Part shown: positions 1-10,879 of the stretch, in pieces
How positions within the stretch are numbered: position 1 is the stretch's first letter
How the letters are laid out: each line of letters starts with the position of its first letter
Source of the DNA: Dromiciops gliroides
Lineage: Eukaryota; Chordata; Mammalia; Microbiotheria; Microbiotheriidae
Direction of reading: 5' to 3'
DNA length: 64,000 nt
NCBI RefSeq assembly: GCF_019393635.1
Contig: NC_057861.1
Span: forward strand, 539,384,211 to 539,448,210
Position numbers and translations under genes: made by a program
The notes under the pieces: generated by a model
The model's database searches: none
What the model was told of the DNA's origin: nothing
The model's input: only the letters and a program-made list of their open reading frames with translations

Positions 1-43
1 ATTTCTATTTCCCCTCCCTTCCACCCTCATTCATCACCTACAG

Positions 44-136
44 GTCAACCATCTGATGAGGAGTACTTATGACTGGTCCTTTGATGATAGATACACAGTT
101 TATGCCAGGGCTTGTACTTGAAGATTTTCCAGCTTG
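44..136 (+). other. candidate internal exon (weak)
   Basis: A pyrimidine-rich tract from position 1 ends in CACCTACAG, a good splice-acceptor shape, and a strong donor GTAAGT lies at 137-142. The 93 bp between them could be an exon of a transcript running past the left edge. One frame reads 25 codons to a TGA and the other two stop sooner, so an untranslated, terminal-coding or non-coding RNA exon is more likely than an internal coding one. I recognise no protein. Chance pairing of splice-like signals is quite possible. Confidence 0.2.
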
Positions 137-229
137 GTAAGTTCAACCTGTAACTTTTAAAGATGATCTATTTACCTTACTTTCTTTTGGCTTTGTTCTC
201 TTTATTAAAAATAAACATAAAAGATACCT

Positions 230-900
230 CACTAATTTTTTTTCCTTTTTAAAATTTTTAATTTACTTTTAATATTCATTTAAAAAAATTGAGTTCCAAA
301 TCCGCTTTCTTCCTCATCCCCTTCCTCCAATTGAAAAGGCAAACAACATGATATCAATTATATATGTGAAGTCATGGAAAACATTTCCAATTTAACCATT
401 TTGCAAAAACAAAAACAAAAACAAAACTAATAAAAAGCAAGAAACATAAAGAAAATTTTAAAAAGAATGCTTCAATCTGCATGCAGAGTTCATCAGCTCT
501 CTCTTTGGAGGCTAATAGCATTTTTCATCATAGGTCCTTTGGAATGTCTTAGATCATTGTATTGATGAACAAAGCTAAGTCTTTCATAATTGATCATCAT
601 TATAATATTGCCATAACTGTGTATAATGCATTCCTGTTTCTGCTCCTTTTATTTTGCATTAGTTCGTATATGTCTTTCCAGGTTTTCCTGAAACCATATT
701 ACTCATCCTTTCTTATGGTACAATAGTATGACATCACAATGATATACCACAACTTGTTCAAAGATTCCTCAATTGCTGGACATTACCTCAATCCCCATTT
801 CTTTGCCACCACAAAAAAGAGCTGCTATATAAAAAATAGGTCATCACCATTTCCATATATCCCTAAAAAATCCCTTCAGGAAGAGATAGTAAGAGATAGT
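230..900 (-). mobile_element. L1 LINE 3' end fragment
   Basis: Read on the minus strand this holds the end of L1 ORF2 (the AALF..AKNWK and GMS-type tail region seen in other copies here), then the 3' UTR down to the A-rich end near 240. It is heavily diverged and 5' truncated. The same 3' UTR text recurs at 7,590, 12,440, 15,790 and 31,693, which is how I know it is one family. Confidence 0.75.
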
Positions 901-982
901 TCACTTAAAATAACCTTAGACAATATAAAATAACTGAGAGTATACCTACCAAGACAAATCCAAGAACTGTTTAAATATAATC

Positions 983-1013
<31 letters not shown>
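983..1013. repeat. (TA)n microsatellite
   Basis: Nearly pure TA dinucleotides inside an L1, just before a SINE insertion. Confidence 0.9.
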
Positions 1014-1016
<3 letters not shown>

Positions 1017-1041
1017 AGATTAGTTCTATTCATTTATTTAT

Positions 1042-1182
1042 TTTTGCAGGGCAATGAGGGATAAGTGACTTGCCCAGGGTCACACAGCTAGTAAGTGTCA
1101 ATTGTCTGAGGCTGGATTTGAACTCAGGTCCTCCTGAATCCAGGGCTGGTGCTTTATCCACTGTGCCACCTAATTGCCCCCT
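1042..1182 (-). mobile_element. tRNA-derived marsupial SINE (short, WSINE1-like)
   Basis: On the minus strand it begins GGGGCAATTAGGTGG, carries the B-box-like GAGTTCAAATCCAGCC, then GTGTGACCCTGGGCAAGTCAC, and ends in a T-rich (poly-A) tail. This is the commonest repeat of the window. The copy sits in an L1. Confidence 0.9.
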
Positions 1183-2839
1183 AAATATTTTTATACAAAT
1201 AAAGTCAGATTTAAAATTGGAGAAATGTTAATTGTTCATGGTTGAGCTAAGCCAATGTAACAAAATGATAATTCTACCTAAATCTGTCTACTTATGCAGT
1301 GCCATGTCAATTAAATTACCAAAAAATATTTTATTGAGCTAGAAAAAATAATAAAATTAATTTGGAAGAACAAAAGGTCAAGAATATCAAAGGAATTTAT
1401 GGGAAAAAATGTAAAGGAAGAGGATCTAACAGTGCCATGTCTTATAAGGTGGTAATTATCAAAAGTATCTGGCACTGGCTAAGAAAGAGAACAGTGGTTC
1501 ATTAGAATAATACGTACATGCATGCTCGCATGCATACATTCATTCATACATATATAGTACATAGTAAATTATTAACATTCTGTTTGATAAATCTTAATCT
1601 TTAAACTTTCAGGATAAGAATTCACTGGTGAAAATTGATGAGAAAACTAGAAAGCAGTCTGACAGAAAAGAGGTATAAAGCCATATCGTATATCAATTAC
1701 CAAGATAAGGTAAAAATGGATACATGACCTAGGTATAAAGTAAATTAGAAGAATATGGAATATGATACCTATTAGATTTAGGGATGGGAGAATAATTTAT
1801 TACTGAACAAGAGATAAAAACATTGTGAGATGCAAAATGGATAATTTTGATTATGTTAATTTAAAAAACAATTTTTGTACAAATAAAATCAATGTGGTCA
1901 AAATTAGAGAGAAAACAGAAAATTAGGGAAAAATTATTGACAGTGCTTTTTGAATAAAAGCATCATATCTCAAATATATAGAGAACTTCAAATTGATAAG
2001 AATATGAATCACTCCACAATTGAGAAATTATCAAAGATATGAACAGGCAGTTTTTGGAGGACAGAATCAAAACTATCAATAGTCTTATGAAAAAGTGCCC
2101 TGAATCATTATTGATTAGAGAAATGCAAATTGAAACAACTTTGATATAATCTCACATCTATTAGATTGGCTAAAATGATAGAAGGGGAAAATAACAAATG
2201 TTGGGGGGGCATGGAAAAATTGGGACACTAATTCACTGTTGGTGGAACTGTGAAGTTAAGTGATCTAGCTATTTTGGAAAGCAATGTGGAATTACACCCA
2301 AAGATTTGTAAAACTGTAAACCCTTTGATCCAACAATGCTACTATTAGGTCTGTTTCCCAAGGTGATCAGGGAAAAAGGAAAAGAACCTAAATGTTCTAA
2401 GATATTATAGCAGCTCTCTTTGTGGTGGCAAAGAACTGGAAATTAAGGTGATTCCCATCAGTTAAGGAATGGCTGAATGAGTTGTGGTATAAGATTGTTA
2501 TGGAATACTATTGTGCTATAAGAAATGATGAGCAAGTTGATTTTTAGGAAAACATAGAATGACTTGCATGAAATAACAAATAATAAAATGAATAGAAACA
2601 AGAAAATATCATATGCAGTAATAGAAATATTGTTTAAGAGGAAAGGTTAATGACTAAGTTATTCTGAGTTATATAAATATTCAGATCAACTACAAAGGAC
2701 CTATAAAGGAAGATCTTATCCACTTCCAGAGCAAGAACTTATATATGGAACTATGTATTATATAGCTTCGCATATATATCTGTATAAGGTGATGGCTTTC
2801 TCAAATGTGGAATTTTTCTTTTCCCTTTTATTTTATCTC

Positions 2840-4990
2840 TATGGGATTCAAACCTAATTGAGGCATTGCTATGTCAAAAGGTCTGTACAGTTTTATAGCC
2901 CTTTGGGCATAGTTCTAAACTGTTCTCTAGAGTGGTTGGACTAGTTCACAGCTCCATCAATAGTGCATCAGTTCACCTATTCCCCTCCCCCCTTTCACCC
3001 CCAGCATTTGTTATTTTTCTTTTCTGTCATATTAGTCAATCTGATAGGTGTGAAGTGGGACCTCAAAGTTATTTTAACTTGTATTTCTCAAATCAATAGT
3101 GATTTAGAACATTTTTATGACAATATTGATAACTTTTATTTATTTTTTCTAAAAATTGCCTGTTCATATCCTTTGAGAATTTTTCAACTGGGGAATGACT
3201 TATTTTTTCTTATTTTTATAAATTTTTTTATAAAGTTGGTTTAAATATTTGGGAAATGAGGCCTTAATCCAAAAATTTTGTTATGAAATTGTTTTCCTTA
3301 TTTCCGGCTTTCTTTCTAATATTTGTTGCATTGATTTTGTTTGTGCAAAAAATTTAATTTAATGGAATCAAAATTATTTATTTTGTTTCCTACAATCCTT
3401 TCTATCTCACATTTGGTCATAAACTCTTCCCTTATCCATAGATCTGATAAGTAAATTTTCCCATGCTTCCCTAGTTTACTTATGATATCACCCTTAATGT
3501 CATTTACCCATTTTGATCCTATTTTGGTATATGTTGTGAGGTGCTAGTATATTCCTAGTTTCTGCCAAACAGCTTTCCAGTATTCCCAGTAAATTTTTTT
3601 TCAAATGGTGAGTTTTTGCCTCCAAATCTTGAATCTTTGGGTTTACCAAATAGTAGGTAACTATGGCCGTTTACTGTTCTGTGTTTTGATCACTCTATTT
3701 CTTAGTCAATACAAGATTGTAATTACATCGACCATTTTGTAATATAGTTTGAAATCTAGTACTGCTTTGTTGCCTTTCTGCACATTGATTTTCATTAAAT
3801 CCCTTGATATTCTTTCCTTCTTACTTTTTTTCTTTCTTTCTTCCTTCCTTCCTTCCTTCCTTCTTTCTTTCTCTTTTTTGGAGGCAATTGGGGTTAAGTG
3901 ACTTGCCCAGGGCCACATAGCTAGTGTCAAGTGCCTGAGGCCGGATTTGAACTCAGGTCCTCCTGACTCCAGGGCTGGTGCTCTATCCACTGCACCACCT
4001 AGCTGCCCCAAATCCCTTGATATTCTTGACATTTTCTTCCTCTAGATGTATTTTTTATACTTTTTTCTACCTATATGAAACATTTTTTGGTAGTTTAATT
4101 GATATGACACTGAATAAGTAGATTAATTTAGGTGGAACTTCCATTTTTATTGGCTCAGCCTACCAATAAGCAATTGATATTTCTCCAATTGTTTAGATCT
4201 ATCTTTATTTGTGTAAAAAGTGTTTTGTAATTGTGTTCATATAGACTCTGTCTGGGTTTGTCTTGGAAGATAGACTCCCTAGTTTTTATATATGTGGTTC
4301 TTTTAAATGGAATTTCTCCTATTAATTTATTTCTGCTGGGTTTTGTTGGTAATATGTAGAAATGCTGTTGATTTATGTGGATCTATTTTATATATTTCAA
4401 CTTTGCTAAACTTGTTAATTGTTTCAACTAGCTTTTTTTAGTTGAATCTCTAGGTTTCTTCAAGTATATCATCATATCATCTGCAAAGAGTGCTAATTTT
4501 GTTTCTCCGTTGCCTATTTATATTTATTCAATTCATTTTCTTGTCTAATTGCTATATCTAGCATTTTTAATATGATATTGAATAATAATGATCATAATCA
4601 ACATCGTTGCTTCATCTCTGATCTTACTGGGAAGGCTTATGAGTTATTCCCATTATGTATAACGTTTGCTCTTTGTTTTAGATAAGTAGTACTTATCATT
4701 TTAATAAAAACTCAATTTATTCCTGTGCTTTTAAATATTTTAAATAAGAATTGGTGTTGTATTTTGTCAAAAGCTTTAATAATCCTTTTCTTACTCCTCT
4801 TTCTGTATACCTTCTCCTCCCTACTTTGTCATTTCATCTTGCTCCTCAATGGAAAAAATATTATTTCTTTGTAACAAATATGCATAGTCAAGCAAAAACA
4901 AATTCCCAGATTATCTATGTCCAAATAGATATGACTTATCCTGAATTTTGAGTCCATCACTTCTCTGTCAAAAGGTTCTCCCCATCTCCC
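2840..4990 (-). mobile_element. L1 LINE, ORF2 reverse transcriptase to C-terminus
   Basis: Minus-strand L1 with most of ORF2 in decayed form. The reverse-transcriptase catalytic motif FADD is readable at 4,476-4,487 in the context ALFADDMMIY, as in active L1s. From about 4,800 to 4,990 the text changes to an L1 3'-UTR-like segment, which may be a separate fragment. A SINE (3,815-4,009) is inserted in it. No long ORF remains. Confidence 0.8.
3815..4009 (-). mobile_element. short tRNA-SINE with 18-bp target duplication
   Basis: SINE with the usual head and a TTCC/TTTC-expanded tail. Exact 18-bp copies of AAATCCCTTGATATTCTT flank it at 3,797-3,814 and 4,010-4,027, so the insertion into the L1 is unambiguous and the SINE is younger than that L1. 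Confidence 0.95.
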
Positions 4991-5117
4991 AAATGTAAAA
5001 TACTATACATTCCGAGTTTAGCTCTACCACTTTCTAACCTTGGACAAGTCATTCTGAGTCTCAGATTTTTGTTCTATTAAACTAGATGGCTGGAAACAAA
5101 ACTCTCTGATCAATCAA

Positions 5118-5590
5118 TCCATAGCATTTGCCATGTGTCAGGCACTGTACTGTTATGGGTATATTGTTGTTGTTGTTTGTCCTTCTTTCTTGAACAGAAC
5201 CATGACATTGAGGTGATGTCCTGACTTGCACTGGATTGGATTTAAGTGAGAGAGGGTTGTGCAAGTTTACCAACCTCTTTCTCTCCTCTGGAGCCATCTG
5301 GGTCCAGTGACAAGATATACATTAGAATGACTGGTAATGGTCCTAGATGTTTGAGGCAATTGTGGATGAGTGAATTGCCCACAGTCACACAGCTATTAAG
5401 CTTCTGAGGTAAGATTTGAACTCATGTCCTCCTGACTGCAGGGCCAGTGCTTTATCCACTATGCCACCTAGCTGCTTCATCTATGGGTATATAAACAAGA
5501 GGCAAAAACATTCCCTGCCCCTTAAGATGCTTACATTCTAATTGGCATGACAACATGTATAAATCAGTTCATACAAGATAAATACAGAGT
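5118..5590 (+). mobile_element. L2-like repeat split by a SINE
   Basis: The left part (5,118-5,164) has the text GCCATGTGTCAGGCACTGT and the right part (5,493-5,590) has the text about agents, TTACATTCTAATTGG, typical of an old L2-like 3' end. A younger SINE lies between them. Confidence 0.55.
5165..5481 (-). mobile_element. composite marsupial SINE (about 315 bp)
   Basis: tRNA-like head plus a long tail containing, on this strand, the complement of CATGACATTGAGGTGATGTC and GGAGCCATCTGGGTCCAGTG. Flanked by exact 11-bp copies of TATGGGTATAT at 5,154-5,164 and 5,482-5,492. The same family lies at 23,287-23,596 (plus) and, without the tRNA-like head, at 55,063-55,310 (minus). Confidence 0.85.
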
Positions 5591-6540
5591 AGATGCAATA
5601 TCTCAGTTGGATACTATTATTTTACTTGTCCAACATAATTAATGAAACCACATGAGCCTGTGTATTGAGTTGTTTAGGAAAAAATATTTAAAGCTATTGC
5701 TTTGTCTGGGTGTTCTGAGGCTTACCAAATTTGTGGTTTTGAATGCTCAGAGCATTGTAATCCAGCCCCCTCCAGTATAGAATATTTAAGTGCCTTTTCT
5801 TCATTTATCCATTTTTTTTTGCTCCTGTGGTCCAGGGAATGCTGACACACCTAAAGGAGATCCCACCAAACCTTTGTTTCCCCAAATTCCCTAGTGTTTT
5901 CCCCTAATTTTTCTCCAACTTCTCTGACTTTGTATTTCCCTCAGCTTCTCTGATCCCCTCCAAACTTTAGCTTTCCTGTTCTCTTTCTCTAGAACTGTCC
6001 CTGAAAGTGTGTGTGTGTTTGGGGGGGGGTATGAAAGAGGGGCACTTAGAAACTTTAGAAATTATGCAAACCCTTCTTCACAAAAAGAGGCCTTGAGTCA
6101 TACACATAAAATATATAATGGAGTTCTCACTTCAACCCCAGGCTTTTAGGTATCTCCTCTCTTCCAAATCCCATCTTCCTCCAAATAACTCTATCCTATG
6201 CTGTCTTGAGCACATTGTCACTTTTCCAAATGATCAGGCACCAACTTCTACCTTAGCCTAGTGTTGTGATTTGGATGAGGTTGGCGAGTAGGGAGTAGGG
6301 TTCAGTGAATGTCTACAAATATTTATACAATAAATTCATGAGAATACATATGCAGTGTTGCAATATTTGCATAGAGAGAGACTTTTGTGAATGCCCAGTT
6401 TGCCTAACTGGGGTCTACAGAATCCACTACCACATGGGTGGGGATAGCCTCCTTTGATTAGCTGCCTGGAACTTTAAAAATGGCAAGACTAAACCAAGAG
6501 ATGTCTTTAAGCTGCTCTTTTTCATCATCTTTGCTGTACA
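5591..6540. other. no gene recognised
   Basis: AT-balanced, apparently unique DNA with a short (GT)n/G-rich patch near 6,008-6,031. I see no ORF of note and no repeat I can name. Confidence 0.5.
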
Positions 6541-6552
6541 GGTCTACATAGG

Positions 6553-6820
6553 ATGATGATGGTGAGGATAGTTAACATTTCTATAGTGCCTACTATGTAC
6601 CAGACACTGTGCTTTGAACTTTATCGTTATTATCTCATGATCCTCACAACAATCCAGGGAAGCAGGTGCTACTACTATACTAATTTTACATATAAGGAAA
6701 CTGATGCACACAGAAGTTGTGACTTGCGGAGGGTCACATAGATAGTAAGTGTCTTCCATTGAATTTGAACTCAGGTCATTAGAACTTCAGTCTCAATGCT
6801 CTATCCACTGAGCCAATTAG
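6553..6820 (-). mobile_element. MIR SINE, near full length
   Basis: Contains the MIR-like text TATAGTGCCTACTATGTACC, CTCATGATCCTCACAACAA, GGAAACTGATGCACA and CTCTATCCACTGAGCC. Old and diverged. Confidence 0.8.
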
Positions 6821-6879
6821 TTTCAATCAATAAAAAGTCCTGACTTCAAGTCCATCACTCTATCTAGTGCATCACTAAG

Positions 6880-7265
6880 CTATGTTCTTCATGCCTGGCA
6901 TTCCATTTCCCATTCCCTCCCCTTTGAATAGGCTGTCCCCCATGCTTGGAATGCATTCGTTGCTCAGCTCTGTCTCTTAAAATATTTAGTCTCCTTCAAG
7001 GCTCAAGTATCATCTTCTGATGAAGCTTTTCCTGTTTTGCTAGAGATGCAATTTTTGGTACATATTTTTAATATAACTATATAACTAGATAACCACATAA
7101 CTAGATAACTATATATATATAACTATATATATAAATAACTATAACTATATATATATATGCATCTTCCTAATATAATGTAAGATCCTAAAAGAAAGGGACT
7201 ATTGTATCCCTAGAATCTAGCAAAGTGTCTAACGTATAATAAGTGCTTAATTGTATGTTGATGAT
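6880..7265 (+). mobile_element. L2 LINE 3' end
   Basis: Shows the L2 pattern: CTTGGAATGCATTC, then CTCAAGTATCATCTTCTGATGAAGC, then CTAGAATCTAGCAAAGTGTC and AATAAGTGCTTAAT. A TA-rich microsatellite (about 7,078-7,160) lies inside. Confidence 0.6.
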
Positions 7266-7589
7266 AGATGATAAATTGATCATCTCTACATTGAGCAACT
7301 CACAAGGATGCCACCACCCCAGAGCATATTCAATTACTGGCCCATTTGGGATGTTCAGGTCCTGGATGACATGGCCTTTTTGTTTCAATCCCTTATATTT
7401 TGATGTGACCCACAATCACATCTGAGGACCCAGGAAGCCAGAGTTCCTGAATATGGCTCTTCCTATAGGTTAGAGTATTGAAATGTAGATTTAAAGCTAG
7501 AGAAGATCTAATAGGTCATCTAACACACCCCTTCATTTTACTTTTGTGGAACTGGGCCCTAGAAAAGTTTCAGTGCATACTACAGGGAT

Positions 7590-8325
7590 TCTATTTTTTT
7601 TTCACATAACAAACATCTATTTTTCTTTCTTCCATTTTCCCATATACCATTAAACATAAAATTTAAAAATGAAACACTTGTAAACATGCTCACAGTAGTT
7701 ATATTAATTTATATGAATATATACATATATACACATATACATATATACATATATGTGTGTCTGTGTCAATCATCACTTCTCTAGAATCGTGATTGGTTAT
7801 TGTTTTGGTCAGATTTCTCAAGTCTTCCAGAGCTGCTTGTCTTTACAATGCTGTTGTCTTATAAACTGTTCTCCCGGTCTTGAATATTTCACTCTGCATC
7901 ATTTTGTTCATAAAGGTCTTTTCACGTTTCTCTGAAAACTTTTTCATCATTTCTTACTGCAAAAAATATTCAACCACATTCATATCTTGTCATTTATTCC
8001 ACCATTCCCCAATCACTTAACACACTTCCTTAGTTTGCAGTTCTTTGCCACTACAAAATGAGCTGCCATAAATACTTTTGTACATATTGATCCTTTCTCT
8101 GTCTCTCTGTCTTTCTCTGTCTCTATCTCTCTGTGTGTATCTCTCTCTGCCTTTTTCACTTTCTCTCTGTCTCTGTCTCTGTCTCTCCCTTCTTTTGTTT
8201 CTTTGGATTATAAGCCCCAAATAGTAGCATCACTGGGTCAAAAATATGCATAATTTAGGGACTTTTGGGCTATTCAGAATTACTTTCCAAATAGCTTGAC
8301 CAATATAATATCTCCACCAACAATT
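7590..8325 (-). mobile_element. L1 LINE 3' end fragment with simple repeats
   Basis: Minus-strand 3' UTR and ORF2 tail. A TATACA-type repeat (7,715-7,760) and a long TCTCTGTC-type tract (8,091-8,195) have grown inside it. Confidence 0.75.
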
Positions 8326-8475
8326 AATTAATGAGTCCTATGGGGATTATAAAAGAAATCTATGACAAAGTTTTTACCCTCAAGAAGTTTACTGGATGAG
8401 GACAGAAAACTGTACACATAAATTAGTTCGAAAATATGAGAAACATTAATATGATTAAATATTAAAATCAATGAT

Positions 8476-9872
8476 CCATTTGGAACTATACCCAAAGGCC
8501 TATGGGAATGTTCATACCATTTGACCCAGGGGTACCACTGCTAGGTCTGTATCCCAAAGAGACCACAGAAAAGGGAAAAGGGCCCACATGTACAAAAATA
8601 TTTATAGCAGCTCTCTTTGTGGTGGCAAAGAATTGGAAAGTGAGGGAATGTGCATCAATAGGGGAATGGCTAAACAAGTTGTGGTATATGAATGTCGTAG
8701 TAGTAGGCCTCCACCAGTCGCGGATGACCATGGATCAGTTCCTTGAAGAGCCACAGGCCACAGTGTTGTATCCACCCCATGAGGAGTAGCTGGAATGTCC
8801 TCTCCAGGGTTCTGGCCTGGGCAGATCAATATGGAAAACAAGCTGTTGCCCATGCAGCAGGTTTTCCCTCTCTGCAACATTGGTGGATCCAAAGGAGAGG
8901 CAGAGCCAATACAGCTTGGCACCAGTGCCACCTCAGAAGTTGCCAGAGGGATGTGATGTCCAACATCCAACTGCCTAAGGGACTCTGACTCCTGATTTTT
9001 CCTCGGGTTTAACTCCCGAAGCCTTTCCCATATATGTATATAGCTGCAAGGCAGTGGAGGTTTAAAATCAGGGTTTCCTTCCCCTAGGTGGGTTGCCTGC
9101 CAAGGCTAATGAGCCCTACTTGCCCGAAGTGACTGGTTTTAAGGCGCCAGTGACTCGCCTTCACCCCTTCTCCTGTTAGTGGAAACAGTTCCGCCATGAG
9201 AAGGCCAGGAGTCGGGCTTCGGTTGTCAGAGGCTATTTGAGACGCACGATATTGGAGCACTTTATAGAGAGTGGAAGCTGATCCCCACTCCCACCCCGGC
9301 ATGACAAACCTTTGGAACCAATATATGAATGTAATGGAATACTATTGTGCTGTAAGAAATAATGAGCAGGAGGAGTTCAAAGAAACCTGGAGCGACTTAC
9401 ATGAGCTGATGCTGACTGAGAGGAGCAGAACTAAGAGAACATTGTACTTAGTAAGAGCAACATTGTGTGATAAACAATGGGGATAGACTTGGCTCTTCTT
9501 GGCAGTGCAAAGATCCAAAACAGTTTCCAAGAACTCATGATAGAAAATGTTCTCAACATCCAGAAAAAAGAACTGTGAATTATGAGTGCAGATTGAATGG
9601 TACTGTTTGTACTTTTGGACTGTTTTTTCCCTTCTTTTTTGAGGTTTTTCCCTTGTGCTCTGATTCTCCTTTCACAAGATGAATGATGTAGAAATATGTT
9701 TAATGTGATTGTACATATACAACCTATATCAGATTGCGTTCCATCTTGGGGAGGAAGGAGGGAAAGGAGAGTGGGAGAAAAAAATTTGGAACTAAAAATC
9801 CTGTGAAAACAAATGTGGAAAACTATCCTTGTATGTAACTGGAAAACAAAAAAATACTTAAATTTTTTAAAC
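8476..9872 (+). mobile_element. 5'-truncated L1, itself split by a 626-bp element
   Basis: The L1 pieces are 8,476-8,684 and 9,322-9,872, about 760 bp of L1 in all: ORF2 C-terminus (readable MEYYCAVRNNEQEEF near 9,331-9,377), 3' UTR and A-rich end. Exact 10-bp copies of AATCAATGAT at 8,466-8,475 and 9,873-9,882 bound the whole insertion. The pieces are less diverged than most L1s in this window. Confidence 0.9.
8696..9321 (-). mobile_element. 626-bp CpG-rich retroelement, possibly RTE-type
   Basis: Inserted in an L1 between exact 11-bp copies of TATATGAATGT (8,685-8,695 and 9,322-9,332). It is not L1, SINE, MIR or L2. Base composition differs sharply from its surroundings: GC-rich with many CpGs kept (for example GTCGGGCTTCGG and AAGGCGCCAGTGACTCGCC). 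Taken on the minus strand it ends in a short CTACTACTACG run rather than poly(A). Ends made of short tandem repeats and lack of a poly(A) tail are typical of RTE-clade LINEs and their non-autonomous derivatives, so that is my best guess. On the minus strand two open stretches exist: 72 codons from an ATG at 9,302, and a 122-codon ORF (8,970-8,602) that starts in the element and runs out into the L1. I recognise neither product. A solo LTR is less likely because the duplication is 11 bp. Confidence 0.6.
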
Positions 9873-10195
9873 AATCAATGATACAGATAGTAAATGCTTT
9901 AGGAATTCAGAGAAAAGGAAGTTCACTGTGTATAGCAGTGGTCTGGGAAAGTTACATAGTTATTGAATGTGAATGAGGCTAGGAAGTTTGTGAAAAGTCA
10001 GATAAAAGGATGGATGGGAAGATAAATATTGAGTAAAGTATTAGAAATGAAAATGTATGTGGCATATTAAGACACAGTAGAAAAACAAACTAATGTGAAA
10101 GTTCAGTGGTCTTGTTAGTAGTGAGAGATAAAGCTGAATGGACTAGACCATGTAGGACTCTGAAGGACTTTGAATAACTGGCAAGGGCCTTAGAC

Positions 10196-10330
10196 TATAT
10201 ATACACATGTACATATGCATATGCATTTATACAGACACATATACACATACATATATATGTGTGTATGTGTGTATTTATATGTTTGTATATATATATATAT
10301 ATATATATACATATATACACATATATACAT
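10196..10330. repeat. TA/CA/TG microsatellite
   Basis: Mixed TATACA, TGTGTATG and (TA)n runs, with local self-complementarity. Confidence 0.85.
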
Positions 10331-10384
10331 AAGGGTTTGAGGATATTTAGGGTTTAGGGGCAGACAAGTGAGATGATCAGTCAC

Positions 10385-10680
10385 TCAATCTATTGATAAA
10401 CATTTGTTAAGTGCCTACTATGTGCCAGGCATTATGCCAGCTATTAGAGATACATAGAAAACCTCAAAATAGCCCTTGCGATGGGGCAGCTAGGTGGCAT
10501 TGTGGATAGAACACTGGCCCGGGAGTCAGAAGGACCTGAGTTCAAATCCAGCCTCAGATACTTACTAGATGTGTGATCCTGGTCAAGTCACTTAACCTCA
10601 ATTGCCTCACACACACAATTTAAAAAAATAGCCCTTGCCTTCAGGGAGCTTACATCCTATGTGGAAACAATGAATAAAAC
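10385..10680 (+). mobile_element. L2-like fragment split by a SINE
   Basis: Text TTAAGTGCCTACTATGTGCC on the left (to 10,479) and CTTCAGGGAGCTTACATCC on the right (from 10,625). Confidence 0.6.
10480..10624 (+). mobile_element. short tRNA-SINE with 14-bp target duplication
   Basis: GGGGCAGCTAGGTGGC head, GAGTTCAAATCCAGCC box and an A-rich end. Exact AAAATAGCCCTTGC at 10,466-10,479 and 10,625-10,638. Confidence 0.95.
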
Positions 10681-10879
10681 TATATAAGCAAAGTAATTTT
10701 GCAGGCAGATGAAGCACTAGAACCAGAGGAGGATATCTTAAAAGGTGTCCAGTAGTAAATGTCACTAATGAAAGGATTTTCTTATTAATTTGTTTTTGGG
10801 AAGGTTGGTCTGTTGGTGGTAAATAGAAGAGACTGGATGGAGGCAGTTATCTATTGTAGCAATCCAGGCATAAAATTAA

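Larger units (their letters stand above)
901..2800 (+). mobile_element. L1 LINE, ORF2 C-terminal half and 3' UTR
   Basis: Plus-strand L1 beginning within ORF2 and running through the C-terminal region, where decayed codons around 2,190-2,560 match the L1 tail pattern (CW.GC..GTL.HCWW, FIAALF, MEYYCAIRNDE). The copy has many stops and no usable ORF. A TA microsatellite (about 983-1,013) and a SINE (1,042-1,182) interrupt it near the 5' side. It abuts an opposite-strand L1 on each side. Confidence 0.75.
8330..10195 (+). mobile_element. old L2-like unit split by an L1
   Basis: Fragments at 8,330-8,475 and 9,873-10,195 (CCCTCAAGAAGTTTACTGG, then GGAATTCAGAGAAAAGG and GTGGTCTGGGAAAG) read as one old repeat. 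The L1 insertion interrupts it. Confidence 0.4.

Noticed and set aside
9431-9874. 147-codon minus-strand frame
   Set aside because: Antisense to an L1 3' UTR and ORF2 tail.
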